The translations under genes and the position numbers were made by a program. A stretch of 64,000 nucleotides of DNA from Bacillota bacterium (GTDB lineage: Bacteria; Bacillota; Clostridia; Ch29), in NCBI GenBank assembly GCA_013540605.1, contig JABVCK010000009.1, positions 226,341-290,340 of the forward strand. Reading direction: 5' to 3'. Shown piece by piece: positions 26,130 to 34,005 of this stretch. The notes under the pieces are model-generated. The model did no database searches, had not been told where the DNA came from, and saw nothing but the letters and a program-made list of their open reading frames with translations. Each line of letters begins with the position of its first letter. The first letter of the stretch is position 1.

Positions 26130-27185
26130 ATGGCAAAACTGAGGGTTTTAAACCAGGAGGCAATCGAAGGGGCAATCGACATGAGAAGCGTTATTAAGGC
26201 TGTGGAGGATGCGTATGTTCAGAAGTCTTCAGGGGAGGCCGTCGTATTTCCCCTGATCTTCTATGAGTTCGAGCCGGGAAAGGCGGATATGGATATAAAA
26301 TCCGGGTACCTGAAGGGGGCGGACATATTCGGCCTGAAGCTTGTGTCCTGGTTCGGAGAGAACACCGGGAAAGGCCTTCCGGCCCTTGTAGGCACGGTAA
26401 TGGTGCTGGACAGCAGGACAGGGATGCCGCTGGGCATCCTGAACGGGGAATACATAACATGCATGCGCACAGGCGCAGCAGGGGGTATAGGAGCTAAGTA
26501 CCTGGCGAGGAAGGATTCAAGGAACCTGCTCATGGTTGGTTCCGGGCACCAGGCTCCCTTCCAGATAGCAGCAACTCTTGAGATAATGGAAGGAATTGAG
26601 AGGGTTATGGTATACAACCCGAATTCCCTGGATAGGGCAAAGGGGTTTTGCCGGAAGGTTCCGCAAATTCTAAGGAATAAATTCCTGGATAAATATTCCG
26701 ATGACAGGGAGCATTATGAACTGATCCGGGAAAGATACGAAGTTGAGTTTGAAGCGGTAGAGGATATTGAGAAGGCTGCAGGGGAAGCGGATATAATAAT
26801 TACCGCCACACCGTCCCGAAAACCACTGATTATGAAAGAGTGGATTAAGGGAGGTACTCACATAAGCTGTATAGGAGCGGATATGGAAGGAAAGCAGGAG
26901 CTGGATGAGGGCCTTTTCCAAAATGCCAGAGTGTTTGCGGATGACATCACCCAGGCCGTTAATGTAGGGGAGTGCGAAGTTCCTATAAAGAAAGGAATAA
27001 TATCGGAGGAAGACATAGCAGGAGAAATCGGCCGCCTGATAATGGGCAGCATACCCGGGAGGCTTAGCGACGATGATATTACAATATACGATAGTACAGG
27101 TATAGCACTGCAGGATTTGATCACAGCCAATCTGGTCATAGGCAAGGCCGAAGCCATGGGCCTGGGCGTGGTGGTTGACCTGTAA
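26130..27185 (+). CDS. Ornithine cyclodeaminase / mu-crystallin family protein
   Basis: 351 residues. VFPLIFYEF and DIKSGYLKGADIFGLKLVSWF belong to the substrate domain, with an NAD-binding Rossmann segment LLMVGSGHQAPFQIAATLEI and ADIIITATPSRKPLI. Family members deaminate ornithine to proline or reduce cyclic imines and 2-oxo acids with amines; EutC of ectoine utilisation is a relative. An insertion at about residues 178-210 (VPQILRNKFLDKYSDDREHYELIRERYEVEF region) is longer than in many members. It starts 18 bp after the dehydratase-like gene. Confidence 0.88.
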   Translation: MAKLRVLNQEAIEGAIDMRSVIKAVEDAYVQKSSGEAVVFPLIFYEFEPGKADMDIKSGYLKGADIFGLKLVSWFGENTGKGLPALVGTVMVLDSRTGMPLGILNGEYITCMRTGAAGGIGAKYLARKDSRNLLMVGSGHQAPFQIAATLEIMEGIERVMVYNPNSLDRAKGFCRKVPQILRNKFLDKYSDDREHYELIRERYEVEFEAVEDIEKAAGEADIIITATPSRKPLIMKEWIKGGTHISCIGADMEGKQELDEGLFQNARVFADDITQAVNVGECEVPIKKGIISEEDIAGEIGRLIMGSIPGRLSDDDITIYDSTGIALQDLITANLVIGKAEAMGLGVVVDL

Positions 27186-27218
27186 ATGATAAGAAATGTA
27201 CCAAGAGGAGGCGACGAC

Positions 27219-28337
27219 ATGAACGTGAAACCTTTTTTGGTTGAAGAATGGATGAACAAATATGAAATGGATGCTGTTTACAATATCGCTGAGACCTGTG
27301 TGGATTCCCTAACCCTGGGAGAACTGCTTTCCCTCTCGGAGGATCCCATGGATTTTCTTGGAGGGCTGCAGGATATGAAACTAACGTACGGGCATATAGA
27401 GGGGTCTCCGGAGCTTCGCACCCTGATTGCCGGACTGTACAAAGGCCTGGACAGTGGAAACGTGATAGTAACCCATGGAGGTATTGGAGCCAACTTCCTT
27501 TTGCATTATTCAATAGTAGATCCGGGGGACAGGGTGATCTGCGTACATCCCACCTACCAGCAGCTGTATTCCGTACCGGAAGGCTTTGGGGCTGAGGTGA
27601 AGCTTCTGCCGCTAAGGCCGGAGAACGGCTTCCTCCCCGATATTGATGAGTTGAAGGGATTGATAAATGAGACGACAAAGCTTATCGTAATAAACAACCC
27701 GAATAACCCGACGGGGGCTCTGATGGAAGAAGAGCACCTGAAACAGGTGGCAGATATTGCCCGTTCCTGCGGTGCTTACGTTCACTGCGATGAAGTGTAC
27801 AGGGGACTTTATCATGAGATAAACACAGCGGTCCCATCAATAGCTGATGTTTACGAAAAGGGGATCAGCACCAGCAGCATGTCCAAAGCATTCTCGCTGG
27901 CCGGACTGAGACTTGGATGGATTGCCGGACCGGAAGATATTATAGAGGAGTGCTTCAAGCACAGGGATTATACCACCATAAGCTGTGGCATGCTGGACGA
28001 TATTCTGGCTGTCCATGCGCTGAAGAACTATCACAGGATAATGGAAAGGAATCTCAAGATTGTGCGGGGGAACGCACGCATACTTGATGAATGGGTCCGG
28101 AGGGAAGAACAGATAAGCTATATCAAACCGAAGGCGGGTACCACGGCCTTCCTGAAATATGACCTGCCGGTATCCTCCGAGGAGTTTTGCCTGGGCCTTT
28201 TCAAAAAAGACGGTACTTTTCTGGTCCCCGGCAAATGCTTTGATATGGAAGGCTGGCTGCGGATAGGGTTCGCATGCAGCCCCGATGTGCTGGAACGGGG
28301 CTTGAAGAATATATCCGAATACATCCGAACCCTTTGA
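27219..28337 (+). CDS. Class I/II aminotransferase (VioD/capreomycidine-synthase-like)
   Basis: 372 residues from the ATG at 27219 with AAGAGGAGGCGACGAC upstream. Fold-type I marks: LTYGHIEGSPELRTLIAGLY, VVTHGGIGANFL-like IVTHGGIGANFLLHY, INNPNNPTGALM, VHCDEVYRGLY and the PLP lysine in STSSMSKAFSLAGLRLGW. The overall pattern recalls the capreomycidine synthase/VioD branch of aminotransferases, which act on arginine-derived compounds; this is a resemblance, not a proven function. Last gene of the three-gene operon. Confidence 0.85.
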   Translation: MNVKPFLVEEWMNKYEMDAVYNIAETCVDSLTLGELLSLSEDPMDFLGGLQDMKLTYGHIEGSPELRTLIAGLYKGLDSGNVIVTHGGIGANFLLHYSIVDPGDRVICVHPTYQQLYSVPEGFGAEVKLLPLRPENGFLPDIDELKGLINETTKLIVINNPNNPTGALMEEEHLKQVADIARSCGAYVHCDEVYRGLYHEINTAVPSIADVYEKGISTSSMSKAFSLAGLRLGWIAGPEDIIEECFKHRDYTTISCGMLDDILAVHALKNYHRIMERNLKIVRGNARILDEWVRREEQISYIKPKAGTTAFLKYDLPVSSEEFCLGLFKKDGTFLVPGKCFDMEGWLRIGFACSPDVLERGLKNISEYIRTL

Positions 28338-28348
28338 TAAAAAGAAAA

Positions 28349-28398
28349 GGAGCAAGGGGAAGGAGCAAGGGGACGGTTCTCTTGCTTACCCTTGCTTC
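28349..28398. terminator. Nested hairpin with GGGGACGGTTCTC repeat
   Basis: Outer stem AGCAAGGG / CCCTTGCT and inner stem AGCAAG / CTTGCT around GGGGACGGTTCT. It lies between converging genes. The GGGGACGGTTCTC core recurs in reverse at 36118-36141 and is distantly like the family A ends. Confidence 0.6.
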
Positions 28399-28851
28399 CT
28401 ATAGTTCTTCTTTAAGCCACTGGCTGACCTGGCGTAGTATTGGTATACAAACAGTGTTTCTTACCCGCTCCTTATTCCTGTCTATGCTTTCCGGATCGTT
28501 GGGATCAAATCCTGTGAGTTCGGTACAGTTGACCGTGCCGTATTTCCCAACGAATTTTTCAACCAGTCTATCGGTCCTGCTGTAGGACGGGTCCCTTTCC
28601 TGGGTGCTATCATCCCTGCCGTATTTTATTCCCAATACCATTATTGCACCCGTCAGAGCACCGCACATGTATTTCCTGTTGCTTATCCCCCCGCCGAAGG
28701 GCGTAGCAATCCGGGGGATGATGCCCGTGTCGATATGCAGCTGTTCACTGAAGCCCTTGAGTATTGATTCGCAGCAGTTAAAATCCTGAGAAAAATAGCG
28801 CTCACATTTTTCTGCTGTCGGGTCCTTCGAGTCACAGTACCCGCTTGCCAT
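28399..28851 (-). CDS. C_GCAxxG_C_C family redox protein
   Basis: 150 residues. Conserved cysteines occur in FNCCESILKGF, the central YMCGALTGAIMVLG (the GCAxxG-type motif), VNCTELTGFD and NTVCIPI. The family is common in anaerobes and often encoded near selenium- or redox-related proteins; it may carry a metal or cluster, but no reaction is established. It lies downstream of the DppC-like permease on the same strand with a gap of 108 bp. Confidence 0.82.
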   Translation of the reverse strand: MASGYCDSKDPTAEKCERYFSQDFNCCESILKGFSEQLHIDTGIIPRIATPFGGGISNRKYMCGALTGAIMVLGIKYGRDDSTQERDPSYSRTDRLVEKFVGKYGTVNCTELTGFDPNDPESIDRNKERVRNTVCIPILRQVSQWLKEEL

Positions 28852-28959
28852 ATCCCGTTCACCCCTTTCATTGTTATCAACCGTATATTTAACAATATCA
28901 GATGATTATCATGTTTTCCATATATTTATCGCATTTGCACGCTCCGGGTTTGTGATAAC

Positions 28960-29835
28960 TTATCCCTGCTTGCCTGTTTTCTGTATCCTTTCCAGACTGA
29001 TTCCAAGCAGGTTTGACGATATTATAACCAATATAAGGGCAATTCCGGGCAGTATGCTTTCCCACCAGTAGAGCGTTAGGAACCGGTACCCTGCCGCCAC
29101 CAGCTGTCCCAGATCAACCGGGGACAGGTCCGAAAAAAAGTTTACCCCCAGGAAACTGAGGCTTGATGAAATGAGGAGAACCTCGCTGAACACGTCTGTA
29201 CTTAGGGCGAGTACCGTTGAAAAGAGGTTAGGCACTATATGCCTGACTGCTATGTATATATCTTCGCCGCCAATACTGATTGCCGACAGTACAAATTCAT
29301 ACTCCTTCAGTTTCAAAACCTCGCCCCTGACTACCCTGGCAACCGGAACCCAGTTTGTTATGCTGAGCACTAAAACGAAGGTGACTATGCCCGGAGAGAG
29401 GACCATAAGAAGAAACATCAGCATAGCAAGGTTCGAGAACGGCTGCACAATACTGCAAAAACTCATGACGAGGCTGTCCGCCCTGCTGCCGAAATATCCC
29501 GCCACCAGGCCCATAAGAGTTCCAACTATTATTATTACTATCATCGCAAGGGTAGCGATGATAAGCGTCGGTCTTAGCCCCCACAGGGTAAGGGCCAGCA
29601 GATCCAGGCCGACATGGTTCGTACCCATAGGATGCTTTAAAGAAGGAGGGGCCGCCGTCACCGTATAACCGGATTCGACGTTCCTCGCAGCTATATTACC
29701 CACCGCCAGTACGGTGGACCTCGCAGCCCTGATTTCATCATAGCTCAACGGATATATCACCGGGGCCAGAAGTCCGCCCAGCACCATGAGCCCAAGAACC
29801 AGCAGAGAGACAATGAACAGCCATCTGTTTTTCAC
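28960..29835 (-). CDS. DppC-like ABC transporter permease, solitary
   Basis: 291 residues of the DppC/OppC branch: N-terminal helix, an extracytoplasmic stretch ending in HPMGTNHVGLDLLALTLWG (the typical HPxGTD-x-x-GRD-like segment), five further helices, and the EAA loop EYEFVLSAISIGGEDIYIAVRHIVPNL that contacts an ATPase. The GTG start directly follows the TAG of the 862-residue gene with no gap, so translation is probably coupled. No DppB-type partner, binding protein or ATPase is nearby, which is unusual for this transporter class. It may use subunits encoded elsewhere or work with its fused-adaptor neighbour. Confidence 0.85.
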   Translation of the reverse strand: MKNRWLFIVSLLVLGLMVLGGLLAPVIYPLSYDEIRAARSTVLAVGNIAARNVESGYTVTAAPPSLKHPMGTNHVGLDLLALTLWGLRPTLIIATLAMIVIIIVGTLMGLVAGYFGSRADSLVMSFCSIVQPFSNLAMLMFLLMVLSPGIVTFVLVLSITNWVPVARVVRGEVLKLKEYEFVLSAISIGGEDIYIAVRHIVPNLFSTVLALSTDVFSEVLLISSSLSFLGVNFFSDLSPVDLGQLVAAGYRFLTLYWWESILPGIALILVIISSNLLGISLERIQKTGKQG

Positions 29836-32424
29836 CTAGAATCCCCCTCTGAAAGTGCTTAAGAATGATGCCATAAGGGCACAAACCGTGTCCAGATAAA
29901 GCCATCCCGCAAACAGGCAGCTAAACCTGTCAAGGCGTCCATTTCTCTCCGGCAAGGAAAACTGCACAATGGTGGCGACAGCAAGAAGGGACAGGGTCAC
30001 CGCATTGATGGCAAGAAGCGCCTGGTCGCTTACATTAGCCATCTCGCTGAATATGTCCTTGAACATTAATGCGTTAAAATATTTGACCGGAAGCACGGAT
30101 ATCAGAAAGGCCATGTAATACATCCTGTTTTTTCTTTTTTTGAACACTACAAGGTAGAGGAACAGGCAGAGCAGTAAAAGAGGCAGCAGGTTATACGGTA
30201 TAAAGAACAGTACGGCGCTCGCCATGCTGGTGAACAGGTTGAGAATATGGCCCAATACGCTTTTGCTGAAGTCGGCAATACGGTTTTCCGCTGCAAGCCT
30301 TTGGACAAGGGTAGGGTTGGTTGACATGAAAAGCAGATTGTATCTGTCTCCGTCAAGGTCTACCCAGGATACGATCCTTTTTTGGTCCGGTGAAATGATT
30401 ATACCGGGGAACTTCTGGGTATTTATTTTACCTACTATTGTCTTTGGCAGGGTCATGGAGGCACCGCTGCCGTCAATCTGCTGGTAATAGACGTCGCTGT
30501 TCAGCCTTTTTGAGGTGCGCTCCTGGTCTATCCAGACCGCATGGATGTTATTTGCTCCGTCAACCGCTGTGCTGAGGGCCCCCCTGAAGTTCTCATCCGG
30601 GGTTGTCAGGATTTCCTTTTCCCCGATCATATTACCCGCATAGTCGATCCTTTGCCTCGATATCTGGTAGAACTTATCAATCGGGTTATTGATTTCGGTC
30701 CAGAAAACGTACAAGGCCGAAGGAAGGAACTCAACGGAAAAGTTGTTTCTATAGGGAGATGGTATATAGTACATGAAAACCTCTTTTTTGGGCACAGTAA
30801 GCCTGCCCGCCTCATCAAGCGCAAGAAGATTGAAGTATGCATAGTCAGACTTCTTCTCCACCCAGGCGATAGTATATCCGTTGGAATTTTTTCCGCAGAA
30901 TACATCAAGGATACTGGGGGTAAGGTCAATAAACCCAAGGCTTACGCTTTCGTCAACCAGCACCGTCCCCGTATCAACTGCGAGCGCTATATCATTGCCC
31001 TGGATGCTGTAAATATAGAAGCCAAAATCCCTGGCAGTCTTTCGTATAACCGACAGAAAATTTTCCCCATCCTCAGAGGTGAAAACCGAAGGGTTTACGA
31101 GGTCAAATTCTTCAGATTGTATTTGCCGGGGCTGTGAGAACTGCATATTGTTGTCGATTATTGTGTATTCGATGATCCGCTGTGCCTTTTCCTCAGCTTC
31201 CCAGCATACAAAATAGGCTCCTTCCCTTGTTTTTAGGATTCTTGGATTGGACTTAATCCCCTGCCCACCGCTGAGCTTGGTTTTTCCAATTAATTCACCG
31301 GTCAGTGCGCTGTTCGCCGCAAGGAAGACCTCCGGAGGCGATTCACCGTTTCTATCGGTATAAACTGTCCATATCTGGTCTCCCGTCAGCCCGTATACGT
31401 ATGCCATATCCCTGTCGGGCAGAATGGAAGTGCTTGCGACATCTACTTCATGGCTCCAACGGTCCGGCATTATTTTCGCTTCAACCGGGAACCCAGGCAT
31501 GAACATGCGGTTTCTGTCAATAACCTTTACTGTGACCTCAACAAGGGCATTTGAACTAAGCCCCCTTTCATCAAGCTTAACCATAGGGGAAATGGCATCA
31601 ACCACGCCCCTGTAAGTTTCGTTCTTGGCAGCATCGGTGGTAATCTCAACCTCCTGGCCTATATCAACCCGGGCTATATCTTCAGCCTTGATGTTCAGTT
31701 TGATTTGAAGGTCGGAAAGGTCGGAGACGGCAAATGCCGGTTCCAATGGGTCTGTAAAGGTGCCGTTTTTTACATTTACCCGGGTTACTGTGCCGCCCGC
31801 GGGGCTTCTAATTATAGGGCTGTTCCGGCTAACCTTTTCCTCGGCTTCCCGGGCTCCCAGTTCCGCGAGCTTTATCCGGTTTTCCATGTTTTTGATTTCT
31901 ATGTATGTATATTTCAAATCATCCCTGGTGTTCTCAAGGGAAACGGATGCTTTTTTGAGTTCTGCTTCAGACAGCTCAAGGTCCCTGTCGGAAATTGCGC
32001 CCTGCCCGTACAGTGCCACCGTGTCCCCATATTCCTTTTCCGCCAATTGCAGGTCCAGTTCCGCCTGGGCTATTTCCCTCTCCTTTTCGGGTATGGTTTC
32101 CCTGAGTTTTTCCAGGTCCAGTTCCGCTTGCCTGAGGCTTACCTGCGCCTTCTCAAGTTCAATTGCAAAATCCCCTGATTCCACCAGTGCCAGGGGTTGA
32201 TCCTTCTGAACCCGGTCGCCCTCCCTTACGTTAACGCTTATCACCTTAACCGGGTTTTCCGTATACACTTCGACACTGTTTGCCTCTTCCAGCACACCTT
32301 CGGCTTCTATGTGCGCATCCTTATCCGATTTCCACATCAGAACGAGTTCCACAACCGATGAAAACACAAGCAGAACAAGCACAGACCATAGGATTGCCAT
32401 AAGGTACCTTTTAAGCTTCAGCAT
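29836..32424 (-). CDS. Membrane-fusion-protein / beta-propeller / membrane-domain fusion
   Basis: 862 residues. Residues 8-30 form a membrane anchor. Residues about 45-325 are an HlyD/MacA-type adaptor: lipoyl half (VREGDRVQKDQPLALVESG), paired coiled coil (about 86-200), second lipoyl half (IIRSPAGGTVTRVNVKNG) and beta-barrel (GQEVEITTDA). This part is clearly paralogous to the MacA-like protein at 46785-48047 (shared IRSP-x-G, AF-VSDLS-L, IGQ-VEITTDA). Residues about 385-700 hold repeats of the form PxIL...G-Y-V-W, suggesting a beta-propeller outside the cell. Residues about 730-856 contain four membrane helices. No ATPase motif is present. GGAGGTCAGCT precedes the ATG. I know of no family with this order; the role is unknown. 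Confidence 0.85.
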   Translation of the reverse strand: MLKLKRYLMAILWSVLVLLVFSSVVELVLMWKSDKDAHIEAEGVLEEANSVEVYTENPVKVISVNVREGDRVQKDQPLALVESGDFAIELEKAQVSLRQAELDLEKLRETIPEKEREIAQAELDLQLAEKEYGDTVALYGQGAISDRDLELSEAELKKASVSLENTRDDLKYTYIEIKNMENRIKLAELGAREAEEKVSRNSPIIRSPAGGTVTRVNVKNGTFTDPLEPAFAVSDLSDLQIKLNIKAEDIARVDIGQEVEITTDAAKNETYRGVVDAISPMVKLDERGLSSNALVEVTVKVIDRNRMFMPGFPVEAKIMPDRWSHEVDVASTSILPDRDMAYVYGLTGDQIWTVYTDRNGESPPEVFLAANSALTGELIGKTKLSGGQGIKSNPRILKTREGAYFVCWEAEEKAQRIIEYTIIDNNMQFSQPRQIQSEEFDLVNPSVFTSEDGENFLSVIRKTARDFGFYIYSIQGNDIALAVDTGTVLVDESVSLGFIDLTPSILDVFCGKNSNGYTIAWVEKKSDYAYFNLLALDEAGRLTVPKKEVFMYYIPSPYRNNFSVEFLPSALYVFWTEINNPIDKFYQISRQRIDYAGNMIGEKEILTTPDENFRGALSTAVDGANNIHAVWIDQERTSKRLNSDVYYQQIDGSGASMTLPKTIVGKINTQKFPGIIISPDQKRIVSWVDLDGDRYNLLFMSTNPTLVQRLAAENRIADFSKSVLGHILNLFTSMASAVLFFIPYNLLPLLLLCLFLYLVVFKKRKNRMYYMAFLISVLPVKYFNALMFKDIFSEMANVSDQALLAINAVTLSLLAVATIVQFSLPERNGRLDRFSCLFAGWLYLDTVCALMASFLSTFRGGF

Positions 32425-32561
32425 AGCTGACCTCCCCCTCCGACAGCAAAGAAGCCGAATTATACAATTAGTTGATTATATATCAACTTTATTTATTTTG
32501 TCTTTTTTTCCTATAATAACTTTACACTATGACTGAACAAATTTCCACACTATTTAATTTA

Positions 32562-32623
32562 TCCCCTCTCCTTCAGAAGACTCCCATCCTCTCTATAGGT
32601 GGAGGGAGGTTCACCAGAGGGGA
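32562..32623. other. Inverted-repeat region between divergent operons
   Basis: Outer arms TCCCCTCT (32562-32569) and AGAGGGGA (32616-32623) with inner CTCCC / GGGAG arms. It lies between the divergent adaptor and grdE-like genes, with no T run on either side. It could be an operator, a weak terminator or a folded leader. Confidence 0.45.
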
Positions 32624-32701
32624 ATGGTTATTGCAATATAATGTATTATATAATATAAGAGAGGGTATACCCCCAGGCATTAAAAACAGGAGGTGTGGTG
32701 T

Positions 32702-33988
32702 ATGAGGCTTGAACTGGGCAAGATCAGAATCCGGAGCGCAGCATTTGGAAATGAAACATGCATTCGGGAAGGTAAGCTTTGGATTGACAAGGAGGGGTTA
32801 GTGGCGCTCCTGAAGGAAGACCCAAGGGTAAGGGAAGTTGAAGTTGATCTGGCAAAACCAGGGGACAAAACCAGGATAATACCCGTTAAGGATGTTATCC
32901 AGCCAAGGGTGAAAGTAACGGGCAAGGGACAGGGGTTTCCGGGGCTTACAACCCGTATGGAGACTGTGGGTGACGGAAGGACACACGCCCTGGAGAACGT
33001 AGCCGTAGTGACAACGGGCAGAATCGTCGGTTTTCAGGAAGGAATAATCGATATGTGGGGGCCGGGCGCGCAGTATACACCGTTCTCAAAGACAATCAAC
33101 GTGGTGGTCACCATAGAACCGGTGGAGGGATTGAAAGAACACCAGCATGAGGAATGCGTAAGGCTTGCCGGTTTGAAGGCCGGCTCCTATATCGGACAGG
33201 CGGCAAGGGAGATTGAACCGGATGAAATCCAGGTGTTCGAGCTTGGAACGATAACCGGAAACGCCAAGAAGTATCCGCAGCTGCCCAAGGTGGTCTATAT
33301 CGAGATGCTGATTTCCCAGGGACTCCTGCACGATACATATATCTACGGCGTGGATTCAAAGAAAATCCTTCCAACGCTGATACATCCTAATGAAATACTC
33401 GATGGGGCCGTTGTAAGTGGAAACTGTGTGGCAGCCTGCGACAAGATAACCACATTTCAGCACCTGAACAACTCTGTGGTGCTGGACCTATACAAGAGGC
33501 ACGGCAAGGACCTGAATTTCCTCGGAGTAATACTCACCAATGAGAATGTAACGCTTGACGGGAAACTCCGGGCCTGCGGTTATGCCACGAATATTGCAAA
33601 GATGCTGGGAGCCGATGGAGCGATTATTTCTGAGGAAGGATACGGCAACCCCGATACTGACCTTATGATGAACTGCCGTTTGCTGGAGGATGCGGGGATA
33701 AAAACTGTACTGATCACCGATGAATGCGCGGGACGGGATGGGAGTTCCCAATCCCTTGCCGACTGCGTCCAGCAGGCGAAGGCGATTGTAACCACCGGCA
33801 ACGTCAGTGCCCTTGTGGTTCTGCCCCCGGCGGAAAAGATAATTGGAAGGGCGGAGGCCATTGCAAACCTTGCCGGTGGGTATGACGGAAGCCTGGCAGC
33901 GGACGGGCGCATCACGTGCGAGCTTAATGCGATAATAGGCTCCACTTCAGAAATTGGTTACCACAATGTAACTACAAAGTTGTATTGA
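32702..33988 (+). CDS. Glycine/sarcosine/betaine reductase component B, alpha/beta proprotein
   Basis: 428 residues of the GrdE/GrdG/GrdI family. The proprotein is cut to give two subunits with a pyruvoyl group on the new N-terminus; the conserved processing site is seen as VVSGNCVAACDK, with Cys at residue 242, the same position described for GrdE. Component B binds the amine substrate as a Schiff base and hands a carboxymethyl group to selenoprotein A. The ATG at 32702 follows AGGAGGTGTGGTGT; an upstream in-frame GTG overlaps the ribosome binding site. Sequence alone does not say which of glycine, sarcosine or betaine is used, so no gene symbol is given. Confidence 0.9.
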   Translation: MRLELGKIRIRSAAFGNETCIREGKLWIDKEGLVALLKEDPRVREVEVDLAKPGDKTRIIPVKDVIQPRVKVTGKGQGFPGLTTRMETVGDGRTHALENVAVVTTGRIVGFQEGIIDMWGPGAQYTPFSKTINVVVTIEPVEGLKEHQHEECVRLAGLKAGSYIGQAAREIEPDEIQVFELGTITGNAKKYPQLPKVVYIEMLISQGLLHDTYIYGVDSKKILPTLIHPNEILDGAVVSGNCVAACDKITTFQHLNNSVVLDLYKRHGKDLNFLGVILTNENVTLDGKLRACGYATNIAKMLGADGAIISEEGYGNPDTDLMMNCRLLEDAGIKTVLITDECAGRDGSSQSLADCVQQAKAIVTTGNVSALVVLPPAEKIIGRAEAIANLAGGYDGSLAADGRITCELNAIIGSTSEIGYHNVTTKLY

Positions 33989-34005
33989 TGAGGAGGCGAC
34001 ATACT

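Noticed and set aside
32530-32700. Glycine riboswitch before the reductase genes
   Set aside because: The expected conserved aptamer strings are not found; the region only shows simple inverted repeats.
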